In this document: piece after piece, positions 21,625 to 33,937 of the stretch
How positions within the stretch are numbered: the first letter of the stretch is position 1
Layout: each line of letters begins with the position of its first letter
Assembly (NCBI GenBank): GCA_028095005.1
Contig: CM051461.1
Location: 169,019,144 to 169,083,143, forward strand
Length of the DNA: 64,000 nt
Source of the DNA: Rhynchospora pubera
Lineage: Eukaryota > Streptophyta > Magnoliopsida > Poales > Cyperaceae
Reading direction: 5' to 3'
Program-made: the position numbers and the translations under genes
Notes under the pieces: generated by a model
Database searches by the model: none
What the model saw: only the letters and a program-made list of their open reading frames with translations
Told to the model about the DNA's origin: nothing

Positions 21625-23194
21625 TATTCATATATATTATGAGAAAAACATTTAAAGTCCATTCCAATATTATCTATATAGTTATGCAACCATTTATCTC
21701 TTAACAACGATTACATATTTTTAAATGGAATTACCTAAAGAGGTTAATGTAGTGAGAGCACCTATTCACTTTTCTTTAGGTGACCTTTCACTTAAATGCA
21801 TTGTTCTTTGCCATTAGATTAAAAATTGCTTCTCATAAAATTTTGATAGACAGAAAACTGTATAGGAGGCACAATGACACGTCAAAGGGTGCTAATATGA
21901 AAGATTTTAGAAGACAATTTAAGTAGCATTTTAGCTGTGGAGCTACTCAGTTCTATCACCAAACTTCCGTGACAAGGATATTGGTAAAAAAATGTAGTCT
22001 GATCGGACGGAGAAAAGAAAATGTAAAAAATAGATATAGAAACTTGTTTACTTGAATGATATCATAAAAAAAAAAATTTCAACCTGGCTGCGAATAAATC
22101 ATAAGTGCAAAAAAAACCTGTTGGTGGAGCGATCAGCATCAGAAATGTGGTGAGGCCGTGAGTAGTGAAGCAATTCGAAAAATTATACTTTGGGATAAAG
22201 ATGTTTTCATGAGAAGGGAAATGTCAAATTCTAAGATATGGACCTTGAAATGAAGAATCAAAAGAACGAAATTTGTAGTTTGTAGAGTTTAAAGAGAGAA
22301 AAATAAGCAGGAGGCGGGCTGCTTATTGGAAACTGAAGCAGCGGCTCGGGAACAAAGATGGGTCGATACTTGGGCCCATGATGGTATTTGACGAGAGTTC
22401 AGTTTTTTTTTTTTAAAAAAAAACTAAATTATACCGTATATTGATACATATCAATGATATCATATACCTAATAGACAATAAATTTTAGCCTACGGGCGTT
22501 TTAACTTTCAAAAAAAAAATAGACAATAAATTTTGAACGAGGCAATAGATCGTTATATTTATTTTTAGTTTTTTTGAATAAAAATGAGTGTCTGAACCCT
22601 ATCTTCCTTTGAAGTAAAATTAAAAAAAATAATACAATTTTTAGCCAGCGACTAAAAGCTTTTGACAATAAATCCTTTTTCGGAGGGGATATGTCATCCA
22701 GGTAGAAATCTATTCTTATTTCTACTATACCTCGAAGTTGAGTGAATCGACTTTCTCGAATATTTTCAATCCTCAAAACATTGTTCAAACAATATTCCAT
22801 ATTCGCTCATAGACTCTACTTTCTCCAAACTCAATTGAGGTTATTCTTAATCTCCATTTTCATTTTTCCGTTCTAATTAAAATCTATTCTCATGCATCCA
22901 AATACATCAAAAAATTTACTAATATCCTATCCATTGATTTGGGATAATACCATTTATCTTGGTTAATGTTATTCCGATAGAAAGAGGAACCCGTTTTTTA
23001 ATTTTGACAATGGATAATATCAGAAAAAATAAGTTCAATTTCGACAAAATTAAGTCATAAATGCCAAATCCCGTCGGTGAAGTGATCAACATCACAAACG
23101 TAGTATAAGTGATGACCATCAGATATCAAATAACAAAAGGGACTCAGTCGTTGGTGCAATGACAAAACTCGAGATTCCAGACCATGTCTATCAG
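21625..23194. other. AT-rich intergenic, no gene supported
   Basis: It holds A/T runs and the phrase TGCATTGNTCTTTGCCA at about 21798-21815 resembling the SINE head, possibly a decayed fragment. A 99-codon reverse ORF (22501-22800) reads without motif and is not called. Confidence 0.35.
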
Positions 23195-23310
23195 CAGGGA
23201 TATATATTGAAAAGTGTGTAACTTTGTGAAGAGTTTGGATTGTTTATATTAAAATTTATGCCCGGAATTGCTTATTTTCGGAATTTAGGACGCATCCAAA
23301 TGACCCCTTA
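23195..23310. mobile_element. Remnant of the 16062/17430 MITE family
   Basis: It shares GTGTGTAACTTTGTGAAGAG and TTTGGATTGTTTATA with the two MITEs near THIM. The left end is lost and the right end is GCATCCAAATGACCCC. Confidence 0.7.
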
Positions 23311-23547
23311 GTTATTTTAGATAAAGCTAGGCAGTCACAGGATAACAAAATACTATTGAGAGTTTGAATCATCTAATATTCAGACATACTTACAATATTT
23401 TAATGAATCGCTGTACGTCAGAAAATTGAGGTAGAGTATAGTCGGTCACGACTGACGTATAGACCTGTCAGCCACGATTATATCTCAACTTTTGAGATTT
23501 TAAGAGCTAATTCTGTGAGATACGGCTGTCTGACAGTGTCTCTGTCA

Positions 23548-25908
23548 TGTAAACACCATACAACCAGGACTTAGGGCGTGGGGAAAATACAGGGGTTGGC
23601 AAACCATGTACTGTATGTTGCTCCAATTTGCATTCTGTATATTAGGGGATGGTGATATTTGAGACCTATGCTGTCCAAAGACCCATGTAATTGTTCTCCC
23701 GTCCATGCCCAGACATGAGTTGCAGTCATGTAAAGCGTGGTTGAAAGCGGTACTAGTCCCGCTATGATAACGGTTGCCTTAAAATCAGACCGTGTGTGTA
23801 TATTGCATCATGTATGCTAAACTGAATTAAATTGTTGCGTGGTCAAATAGAATAGTATGATGATCCAAACGGTGATCAAAATAATGGCCAAATTATGCTG
23901 TAACGCATGACGGTTACGGCAGGTCTGCGTGTGCGGTGGTTAACGTAGCTGCCTAGTCATGGTTCATGTACTTAGGCATGTTTGGCAGTGAGTACTGGAG
24001 TTGTCCCATGCATGTAGGACTGGAGTTGTCCAGTGGTGACCTTTGGAGCTGTCCAAGGGGCAGTTCAACCTGGTCTTTGACCAGCCCAAACAAAATTGAC
24101 ACCTAGCTGCTTGGCAATTAGGGATAGAGGGATTTGTTGCCACCTGGTCCCCACCTGTTCACATCTCTCTGTGGCTCAATTTTGTGGACCATTCTACCCC
24201 TCATCTTGCCCAAATTCATATTTGTTCTATTTCCTACCAAAACAGGCCATTAGAGCTTAGTTTTGAGGCAGTAGACAGTGTCGGAAAGGCTAAGAACAAG
24301 GTACGGTGCATCATTTTGGCCCTGGTTTACCCAAAACAGGCTTGGAAAGTTCATGACGATGCAAGAGTTGTGTATGGTGGGTGGTTTCATGACTCAACCA
24401 GACCAAGGCATGATGATTTGGTGCATTACATAGTCTTATTTGTGCACCTCAACTGGTCACGTGCTAGTAAGCACCATAGGTCTGGTGTTGGTTGGTAGAC
24501 AAACCATGAAGCGGTGTTGCGAACGGTGCTACCCGCAAACCAGTCTCGCAACGGTGTTTGGCTTGGTGCCTTTACCACGTAATTGCATGAGTTATAAGCT
24601 GGTTTTGAGTGTAATTATGACATAGGTTTTGTTCACTTGAACCAGACTTTGAGCAGAACGAAGCGGTGGAACCAAGCGGTGAAGCGGGGCAATCGCAGTA
24701 GTAAACGGCGGGTAAAAGATAAAGGTTTAAGGTGCAGATTTTACCTGAGCCCGAAATCTCATATTTTTGGAAGTAAAAGTATTTATATGTATGCATGCTG
24801 AATAACTGTTGTGCATGACTAATCATATAGCTTGCATATGTGAATTGCTATGTTATATGACATATTATAGGCAATGGATTGATGGAAATGGTAAGTTTTG
24901 ATTGGCATATTGAATGATATTCTTGTTGGATGGCTGAATTAGTAATGGAATGGTAAAGATGTACTATTGTGTGATGAATGACATTTGCATCTTTGAAAAG
25001 CGGCGTCATGAATCGCTGTTCCAAGGGCCGTGAGATAAGCGCTTATGTTCTGGGACTTATGATTGAGGGGGTAAATGTCCTCAGCATTAGTACAGTTTGA
25101 TGGCTCGATTGGTAAGGCCGTTGGCAGACCCCGGTGTGGGTAAATCGCGGTCTATTGTATTGGAATGGCTTGCAAGTTGAATTGGCATAGAACCAGCCTT
25201 GTAGACTTCATGGTTAGGAACCAAACTATGGCTGGCATTTGGTGCACTTTTGTGTTATTTGATTTCCTAACCTCAATTGGCTGGCTATGCATTGCATGAT
25301 GTTTTTAAAAATGCTTTTATTGCTGAACTTATATTATGTAAAGCTTTTTTCTTATGTATTTCGGTTGCGTATTTAGTTCCGCAACATGAAGCTTCGGGTT
25401 CATGCGTGTCTGGAACTAAATACCGCACTGAGAAATGATTCTCTTTCTTACCGTACCATGTTTTCATGGGTTCCAGGTTGGAGGCGTGGGCTGGAGAGTG
25501 GAGAAGTAAGCCATGTACATTAAGCTATGCTATGTTTTGTATACTTGTGTACTGTTGCATGTTCTATCGTGTAATTATGTGCTTGTTGTGTGTAAACTGA
25601 AGTTCTGATGCTTGTCTTGACTGTTGCTTGTGGGGTTTGGGCTGGGAGAACTTTATCAAACTGTTTGAATGATTGCCTTTATGGTTGGATGCTGTCTATT
25701 ATAGGAGAAACTCTGTCAAAATTTTATTTTGCACATGATACAAGCATAACCTCAACTTAGTTTTTGGGACTATTGATTGCCAATTGCATGGTGCTTAGTA
25801 TGATAAAACATGGCATATTGACTTGTGGCCCAGCATTAAACCTTGCAGCGCGTGTGAAGCACGTGCATGCGGCAGAAATCTGTCACGCCGCCGCTGTGGG
25901 GTGTGACA
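23548..25908. mobile_element. Possible long solo LTR (tentative)
   Basis: A 2.36-kb ORF-free block that is clearly less AT-rich than its neighbours, starting TGTAAACACC and ending GGGGTGTGACA. The ending resembles plant Ty3/gypsy-type LTRs, as in the confirmed solo LTR at 47322-48606. No matching 5-bp direct repeat is visible at the two edges, and the right edge abuts a MITE whose left arm is missing, so the boundaries are uncertain. Confidence 0.35.
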
Positions 25909-26215
25909 AATCCGAACCGTTCAATATGTTCTCCATACTGAAATCTCATTGAAGATCAAATTTTACATTTTTCTAAATATTTTTACTTATTTTTTGAGAT
26001 TTTTAAAAATCATTGTTATTGAAAAGTCTGGAATTGTTTAGATTAAGAATTTCGTAAAATATTAAAAAAAATACTAAAAAATTTTTAAAAAATATAAAAT
26101 TTGGTCTCCAACGAAATTATAATATAAAGAACACATTGAACGATTTAGATCGACTATTAAATTTTCGAAAATAAAAAAATTTCATCATAGCTGACGATAT
26201 GTGAGATCGTGATGA
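25909..26215. mobile_element. Shared-core MITE missing its left tip
   Basis: Core arm AATCCGAACCGTTCAATATG and its inverse CACATTGAACGATTTAGATC are present. The right tip (TCATAGCTGACGATATGTGA) has no partner at the left, where the LTR-like block ends. The left end was probably lost in the rearrangement that placed that block. Confidence 0.65.
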
Positions 26216-26748
26216 CTGATTTTAGTCTAGCTCCAAAAAATTTGGGTCCAATTTTTCTTCCTTTTCTCCAATTTTGTTTAAATAATATCACAACTGGGAA
26301 TCTGGGATATATATCTTTTTTTCCTTTTGGATAAACCTGGAAGTAACAACTTACAACTGGGATTCAGACTTACAGTCGTACATGATGTAAGAAGCCCACG
26401 TGGCAGTTTTGTAAGGCCCAAGTTCCAATGTTCTTTGTTCCTAGCCTAAATCTCTAAAGGCACCAAGGCACCAACCCAAGCATCTTTAATGTTTAATCTC
26501 TATTCATCTCGTCTTCATTCGGATTTGTTTTTAGTGAATTTGAGTTCATATTTGTACCATGTCGGCATGTTAAATCAAACTTTTTAATTAGGTTCATCTG
26601 TCTTCCGTTTTTTTTTTAATACCTGAAAACAAGATACAAGGCCAACATTACTCCACGGTGTAATATATTTCCTTTTTCATTTAAATCACTATGCATGAAA
26701 TACTATCTGTTTGCAAAAAAAAGAAAAGAAAAATAATAAAACAAAAAT
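26216..26748. other. Intergenic, no gene seen
   Basis: AT-rich spacer with no recognisable gene or transposon end. Confidence 0.4.
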
Positions 26749-26766
26749 AAAATATATCTAATTTAT

Positions 26767-26909
26767 TTTTTTGAGATAAATTAGAATCAAACCTCCCAAC
26801 TTATTTTTAAATTAAATGTCTATAAAATACCTTCCAATCGAATTTCGAACTTGCGACCTCTCATTTAAGATGCATTGCTTTTTGTTACTAGACCAAAGAC
26901 CCGGTTCTC
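26767..26909 (-). mobile_element. tRNA-derived SINE, near full length
   Basis: Same family as 21452, on the - strand. Flanked by 18-bp repeats AAAATATATCTAATTTAT (26749-26766) and AAAATATATCCAATTTAT (26910-26927), one mismatch. The B box has drifted (AAGTTCGAAATTCG), so it is unlikely to be transcribed. Confidence 0.9.
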
Positions 26910-27102
26910 AAAATATATCCAATTTATACCGTGCTAATCCCGAAAAATTAAGTTTTACATGGAAGTATGGAAGATACTCGAATCCCTCCAACATTATGTC
27001 TGTACATTCTAATGAATATACATCATAATATATACTGAATTATTAGAATGTTCATTGATTGATTATTATAAGAACGAATACTCGTATATTGTAGATTAAA
27101 AC

Positions 27103-28917
27103 AAGAGAGAATTCGTTTTATGCCATCATCAAACTTATCAATTTCTAATTTGCCATCCTTAGATGACTAATTATAAATATACCACTATGTAATTGACAAA
27201 AATTGTTTTATGCCACTAATTCTTTCCAAATTATAATAACTTCTATATTAGTCATTTTAAAATTTGTCAATAAATTTAAATAATCCCAAAATACCCTTAT
27301 TACTAAATTGATTAATTAGGTTATATGAAACCTACGGAAAGGGGATAAAACATCGCCTCCGTACAGGTGTAGAAGGGGGTGATTCGCGAAGATTATCCCT
27401 GGTCGTGGAGTCGCTGTTTGCCGGCCGCACCTAAACCCTACTGCTGTCCCGTCGTTTCTTGTCGTTCGTCCATCTCCTCTTAATCTCGAACTCCATGGCA
27501 AGGTGAATCCTAAAATTTTCTTTTACCATCAATTGGTTAAGTTGGGGCAGATTGGCCGCATAGGTTAGGTACTGTTGTTAGAGAAACCATCAATTCAGAA
27601 TACTGGCTCTGACTATAATTAATTTGATTAAAAAATGTACCATATCAGAAAAATGTGTGTATAATTATGTATTAAGCCAAAAATATATGAATCACTAATG
27701 GCTTGATACCTCGATTGTCGATACCCATGGCATTCTTGGCATCTTTAATGTTGCCTGACTGAAATAACTTCGGATTACGGATTAAGGCTAATTTACAAAC
27801 ATAAGATATCATATGATTTTCTTTATTTGGTAAAATTGGTATGCAATGGAATTCTCTACAGCTGTACCAACTGCTTCTTACTTCTTATATTGAATTTTTT
27901 TTTTCATTCAATTATTTGTACAATTTTATTGTAGGAAATCGTCAACTACATCAAGGCCAAGGCCTCCAAGATCAGTAATGCAAGACAACAATCCAACTGT
28001 AGTGACGGTCCAATGATAATGTAGGGCTCAAAGAATATACAGAGTTGATTAATTATTTTAGAACATAGAGAGTTCTAAAGTGATATTCAAATATTATATT
28101 TTCATTTCATTTTTTCTTTAGTGGTGAATTAATATAGTTTATCATTAATTTAGAACAAATGCAATACTTCTTTGGTTTATTTACTGAGGAAACTTTTCTG
28201 ACATTCTGAGCATTGATGCTTTGTGCATTTCATATTTATTGCTTTTTCATACTTTTTACTCTAATTTTTTTTATTTAAAAAAGTGGCATTATTGTTCTCA
28301 ATATAGCAACAGAAATTATACTCTGGCTTAATTAAGCCGTCCCACTCTGCTCATTTCTTATGAGGTACTTTATAATTGTCATTTGCATTTGACTAATCAG
28401 AGTCACATTATTAGACGTTTATTTTATTTCATTCAAGAGTAATGTTCGGAGACAATATGTTATAATTAGCACACAAACATGGCTGATCTATTAGAAAGAT
28501 TAGGTAACTTTACTAGTGAAGAATGTCGAAGCACATCATTGCATATTAACTCACAACATTGACGTTTATCGTCCACAAGAAGCCACTATATATATTACGC
28601 ATGTTTTAAGATTTCTATATTGTAGAATAAATTTTTATGGAAAAACTGGCATAAAGTTGATTTTTATTATTTTATAGTGGCATAAAACAATTTTTTTCTG
28701 TTTTGTAGTGGTATAAAATCGATTACTTTAATTGTGATGGCATATTTCGAAATTTAATATTTTACAGTGGCATATTCAAAAGAGTACGATGGTAATTTTA
28801 GTTAATGAATGACATAAAACTAATTCTTATTATTTTATAGTGGCATAAAAATAATTAGTCATATAGTGATGGCATATCACAAATTTTACATTTTTGCAGT
28901 GGCATAAAAAAAAATTG
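27103..28917. mobile_element. Mutator-like element carrying a mini-gene (Pack-MULE candidate)
   Basis: Left and right arms are inverted copies built from TTTTATGCCAC units with spacers (27113-27240; 28640-28910). Flanks GATTAAAAC (27094-27102) and CATTAAGAC (28918-28926) agree at 7 of 9 positions, as for an old 9-bp TSD. The interior holds a GC-richer 5' UTR-like stretch and a short spliced frame, in contrast to the AT-rich arms. The family is shared with 47092-49518. Confidence 0.65.
27495..28016 (+). CDS. Mini-gene inside a Mutator-like element, probably a captured fragment
   Basis: ATGGCAAG (27495-27502) meets donor GTGAAT. The acceptor TATTGTAG ends at 27934, and exon 2 (27935-28016) continues in frame for a 29-residue product: MARKSSTTSRPRPPRS, then VMQDNNPTVVTVQ. 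Upstream lies about 150 bp of GC-richer sequence like a plant 5' UTR (CTAAACCCTACTGCTGTCCC). The pairing of UTR, short exon 1, intron and exon 2 inside transposon arms suggests capture of the 5' end of a host gene, whose identity I cannot tell. It may be transcribed but is unlikely to make a functional protein. Confidence 0.35.
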
Positions 28918-29129
28918 CATTAAGACCCTGTAAAGTCATTATTTTTTTGGGAGGATATCTACATATTTAATTGAATAGATGTATCTAAAAATTTCTTTAG
29001 TGCTATAAATGACCGTGCTGATTTTAAATTCCTTTTGCTTATTAAAAATGCAATTCCCCAAAATGTCTTGCTCATTATTTAACCGCACGAAATCCTCTTA
29101 ATTAAGATTAGTTAATGATAAGAGAAAGG

Positions 29130-29475
29130 ATTATTGTGATTCAATTTTCGTTGCCACAAATGTCAAATTTTATTTTATTTTTTATTTCAAAATTTAAAAT
29201 TTCCATATTCGATCTAAACCATTGATTTTTTTATTATTTTAACAATAGATGCATTGTCATGCAAATTTATAATTTTTTAAGTTATTTGACACCTGATCAT
29301 GAGGTCGATATCTTAATCAAGTATGACATGATCTCCAAAAATAAAAAAATTTAATGAAAATGCTTCTGTCGTTAAATCAAACACGATCAATAGTTCGAAC
29401 AAGAAGGTTAAATATAAAACAAAAACATAAAGTGTGAAATTTATGAAACTCCAAAACCAGAACACCCAGAAATTT
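29130..29475. mobile_element. Decayed inverted-repeat MITE (second core type)
   Basis: Arm CGATCTAAACCATTGATTTT and its inverse CACGATCAATAGTTCGAA flank the centre. Tips are only loosely paired. It resembles the interior of the elements at 7277 and 42826. Confidence 0.5.
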
Positions 29476-29480
29476 CCTCA

Positions 29481-29774
29481 TCTATATTTATTATATAATA
29501 AAATCCGTGACATTTTTTTTTCTATTTTTACTGCTTTTTGGCATTTTTTACTTTTGACCGCTTTTTAGTTAAAACAGGGATATCTATATTATAGTTTTCT
29601 ATTTTTAGTTAATTTTTTTTTTAAATTTTTGCTTTTCTATAATAATATTTTTTTCTTTTTTGATTAAATATATTAAAAATAGTCTTTAATAATTAAATAT
29701 AATTGAAAATCATGTTGAATTATTGTCATCTAAAAAAATATGTAGCACAGCGAAACTGCGACTGTCATGTCTAG
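29481..29774 (+). mobile_element. Short non-autonomous Helitron (candidate)
   Basis: It starts TCTATATTTATTATATAATA directly after an A and ends in CTAG directly before a T, with an imperfect hairpin (CACAG-CGAAA-CTGCG) about 12 nt before the CTAG. A start in TC, an end in CTRR, a 3' hairpin and insertion between A and T without TSD are the Helitron rules. No coding capacity. Confidence 0.55.
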
Positions 29775-29989
29775 TTTAATAATAGATAAGAGTTCATTTA
29801 CTATATATAGATAAAAAAGACGTAGAATTTTTAACAACAAAATGTATAAAACTACAATAATCAACACGCTTCAAGGATAATTCAGAAGCGGAGCTGATAA
29901 GTACAATCAAACGCTCAGACAATCAAACAATCACTATCTATTTTGAGTAAGTGCGCTAATTATCTTCTTTCCGAAAATAGAAAAACACG

Positions 29990-30290
29990 TAACTTCTCCC
30001 TCACGCGCTTCACCCGCCTCCCCTCCCCTCTGTTCCCTGCGCGCTTCACCTGCTTCCCCTCCCCTCCCCCCACGTGATCCCCTGCCATGAGCCTCCCCTC
30101 TCCGTCACGCTTCAGCCGTCTCTCCTCTCTCGTCGCGCCCTCCCGTCGCCGTCAGCCCTCCCGTCGCACCCTCCCGTCGCGTCATCCCGTCGCCGTCGCA
30201 CCCTCCCGTCACCGTCGCCCAGTCCTGCCGTCGCCGTCGCGCAGCCCTCCCGTCGCCATCGCGCAGCCCTGCCGTTATCAGAATCAGAAA
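29990..30290. repeat. Pyrimidine-rich GC block with CCGTCGC units
   Basis: C/T-rich stretch with many irregular repeats of CCCTCCCGTCGC and GCCGTCGCGCAGCCC, in sharp contrast to the AT-rich surroundings. ORFs across it are low-complexity Pro/Ser/Arg and not supported as genes. Confidence 0.8.
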
Positions 30291-30291
30291 T

Positions 30292-30915
30292 GAATATTAT
30301 TTACTCACTCACTTGTATTAAATACTCTCTTACTACTAATTATTTACTCCCTTATAGTTCTTTAGTTACTCCCAAGCAACAGTAGAATCAGTCCTGAATA
30401 TTATTTACTCCCTTATATATATTAGATACTACTTTTATACTAATTATTTACTCTCTTATAGCTATTTAGTTACTCCCAAACAACAACAAAATCAGATTTG
30501 AATATTATTTACTCCCTTACTTGTATTAAAAACTCCCGTACTACTACTCATTTACTTCCTTATAGCTATTTAGTTACTCACAAACAACAGTAGAATCAGT
30601 TCTGAATGTAATTTACTCCCTCATACATATTAGATACTCTTTTTATACTAGTTATTTACTTCCTTATAGCTATTTAGTTACTCCCAAATAATAGCAGAAT
30701 CAAATATGAATATTATTTACTATGTTGTATATATTATTTACTCTCTTATACTGATCAATTTCCTCCCTTATAGTAATTTAGTTACTCCAAAAAAACAGCA
30801 GAATCAGTTATGAATGTTATTTACTCCCTTATACATATTAGATACTCTCTTATACTAATTAATATCATCCCTTATAGTAATTTAGTTACTTCCAAGTTGT
30901 AACAGAATAGATCTA
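30292..30915. repeat. Six-copy tandem array, 104-bp period
   Basis: Units begin at 30292, 30396, 30500, 30604, 30708 and 30812, each exactly 104 bp and each starting GAATRTTATTTACT or a close variant. Every unit contains TTATAGYTATTTAGTTACTC or similar and ends near CAGNAGAATCAG. The units have diverged by substitution, but their length is unchanged. Confidence 0.95.
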
Positions 30916-30984
30916 AACCTCTTTTCTATTCTTATCCTTCTCGATTTCTACTTTTTTCTTCCTCAACCAGATCTGATTGGTATA

Positions 30985-31260
30985 GGAGAGGGAGCAGTGA
31001 GGGGAGGAGGAGGTGGCGGTGAGGCAGAGGATACGAGAGGCGGAGGAGAAGAGAGGCTGAGGTGAGGCGGAGGCGGAGGCGGATGCGAGACGGAGGAGAG
31101 GTGAGGCGAAGCAGAGGAGAGGAGAGGCGAAGGAGAGGCTGAGATGAGGCGGAGGCGGAGGCGGAGGTGAGACAGAGGAGAGGAGAGGCGGACGTAAGGA
31201 GAGGAGAGCGAAGGAGGTGGTGGAGATCTGAATCGGAGATTTACTTTTGTGATTGTCAGG
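30985..31260. repeat. Purine-rich block with GGCGGAGGCGGAGG units
   Basis: Almost pure G/A on the + strand, with irregular repeats of GGAGAGGAGAGGCGAAG and GGCGGAGGCGGAGG. The 152-codon reverse ORF through it (30913-31371) is Ser/Pro low-complexity and is not called a gene. It mirrors the pyrimidine-rich block at 29990-30290 in strand asymmetry. Confidence 0.75.
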
Positions 31261-33060
31261 AGATCGAATAGAGGGAGAGAGGAGACAGAGAGGGTAAAAA
31301 AAAAATGTAAGACGAGGAGAGCGACTCCCTCTGATTGCTTGATTATAAAAAGGTACGATTACGGAAAGCAATTTCCATTCAGAAGCTAATCGTTAATATA
31401 ATTATATTAACAACACTAAATCCCTATCCACCACCTGACCGGTCTCTTTCCCGCTCCTCCTCCGGCAGTTATCCCTATCCACCATTGCCTCTCAGACTTA
31501 ACAATAAATTAGTACAGTTTATGGACATATTAAATTATTATTTGGACAAATAAGGACATTGGATAGACATACAAAACAAATAATGAGATAAATATACAAT
31601 ATTATGGACAAATAAAATAAAGTAAGATAAATATAAAATATTGGTGGACAAATAAAAACACGATGTAGAAAAAATATAAACAAATAGTAAGATAAATATA
31701 CGATACATGTGGACAAATTAAACAAATAGTAAGATAAATATATAATATATGTTTGCTTGTATATTTGTGTTATTTGTCTTATTAGTTGTGGTAATTGTTT
31801 TGATAGTCCTATTAACTAACTATGTAAAACTTTGAGGTTAGACGGAAAAAGACGACGATAGACAGTCCATGGATAATGTGGACCGGACAATATTGGACAT
31901 TTATGGATTGGATTACTTTTGGTTTGGATTGAAGTCCAGTCCAAGTCCAATTATCAAGTCTTATATGAACGAATTATGAACAATTATGGACAATTACGGA
32001 CGAATTATGGACAAATGTGGACTTTAAGTACAAATAGATTCAACTTAAATGGATGTGATTGTTTGATGCATGTATATGAATAGAGTTAGAATGTGAAACT
32101 TATAGATTTCTTAAACCTTGTTGATTTTGTTAAAATTTTCAAATGTCAAAATTTCAAAATTAATGGCTTATAAAATTTTAAATTTTGGATTTCAAAATAT
32201 GAAATAAAAAAATTTCAAATTTCAACTAAATTTGAAATTTTGAAATTTGAAAATTTGAAATTTTAAATTTTTTAATTTCGAATTTCAAAATTTCGAAATT
32301 TCAAAATTCAAAATATTTTAAATTTTCTAAATTTCATTTCTATTTTAAAATCTCTTCACTATCATAACATTTTTATCCACTTTTTTTTTTTCTTTTATAG
32401 GTAAGTTTGTTTGAAAGTTGATCCATATGGTTAACTTGTGGACAATAATGGATAAATAGTTGAACTGAACGTGGACGAAAAATAACTAAATATTGTGGAC
32501 ATGGAATTTAAGTCTTAATAATTGGACGGACTTGGACTTCAATTGGAATCCGTCCACTAACAGTCCAAGGTGCAAGGATGGGGAGTCAACGGAACTCGGA
32601 GAGGGGAGATGTAGAGATGGGTGGTAGGGGGAGGGATTGGCGGAAGGAGTAAAAAATGGAATAGTAAACATTATGTAGGGTGAGAGAAAAAAATAGAATG
32701 TAGCTCATTAAAAATTAAAAGTGACTACGGTGATTGCAATAATGATGATTAATTGTCTTTATCAAATCTGTTTTCTTATTAAATCATCATTATTATTTTG
32801 AACTAATATACTTCATTAATTATTCATGAGTCCACTAGAAAATCATTATTTTAACCTACGTAGTTCATTAATTATTCACGGGTCCGAAACCACAAAAAAA
32901 AAACATAAATTAAAAAAATTGACCTAATTAACACTGAAATGAGCACCTATGTAAAAATTCAAATAATATCATTTGTTCATTAATTTATTTCATTTTAATT
33001 TTAAGAATTATTGGTTAAAATTAAAATAGATATTATATATTTTTAAAAGATGAAGACTCC
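31261..33060. repeat. AT-rich repeat region: degenerate GGACAAATAA repeats and AAATTTC palindromes
   Basis: Between 31520 and 31760 the motif TGGACAAATAAA plus TAAGATAAATATA recurs about every 60-70 bp. At 31935-31970 and 32508-32545 there is an inverted pair around AATTGGACTTGGAC. From 32140 to 32340 the sequence is nearly all AAATTT/TTTGAAA palindromic simple repeat. No gene is supported. Confidence 0.6.
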
Positions 33061-33937
33061 GGTATTGCTACCATCAAGGACGAAGCTACATATCACTTGA
33101 TGGGTCCAGGGACCCACTTGAAAATTTAAAATTATTTGGAATAGAATTGTGATGTAAATAAAAAAATTTAGGGACCCATCTGAACTTTTTGAAGGGCCCA
33201 TCTGATAATTTTGGATGATTAATAGACCAGAGAAGGGACCCATCTGACAATTCTATTGCATAATATATTATTTGGATGAATATTTTCTTAAAACATATTT
33301 ATAAAAATAACTATTCAATGAGATTCCTAATGAATTTATTATGCAATATTATCAGAAATAAAAACCCGTAGGGATTATATTGTTGTAAACTTTATTTTTT
33401 TATTAACTTCAATTATTATTTTGAGTATTCGATATATTATTTTGGATTTTATGTTGTTGTCATAGATAAATTTGATTTCTTATATTTTTTATATTATATT
33501 ATTTTTGAAAATTGTTTATTTAAAAAATATTATACTATATCCATATTAGATGTTATGTTGAACATGTATCTTCGGAACAAAAAAATTTTCGAATCCTACT
33601 AAACATAAATTTCTAGCTACACTCTTGATTACAATATTTCGCAATATCTCACTACAAGAAAAACGATTTATTAGAGAACTTTTACAGCATGACTTTTCAT
33701 TCAGTTTCATAATTTGTGCTATTGGGAAAAAAAAAGTTACACATCATGGACACAGAATAAAAACGTAGAATTGAATTTGTCTCTTTTTGGTTTGAAAACT
33801 TTTATCCAAAATTCTAATTCTAACCAAGTTCATATTTTTTATCTTTTGGATCCAATTAATTCTTCCGGTCAAAGTTCATGTGCCCTTCTTACAAGGAAAG
33901 AAGAAAAAACTTAATAATCTCCATGGATGCGAGAGCC
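33061..33937. other. Intergenic, no gene seen
   Basis: The phrase GGGACCCATCTGA recurs three times between 33105 and 33250, probably part of a decayed transposon without visible ends. The rest is AT-rich. Confidence 0.35.

Noticed and set aside
22501..22800. 99-codon reverse ORF beginning MEYCLNNVLRIEN
   Set aside because: No recognisable domain, AT-rich and with a run of Phe/Lys at the end; no splice or promoter context.
30074..31371. ORFs of 103 and 152 codons, Pro/Ser/Arg-rich
   Set aside because: They run through the low-complexity GC blocks and the 104-bp array. Nothing resembles a known protein.
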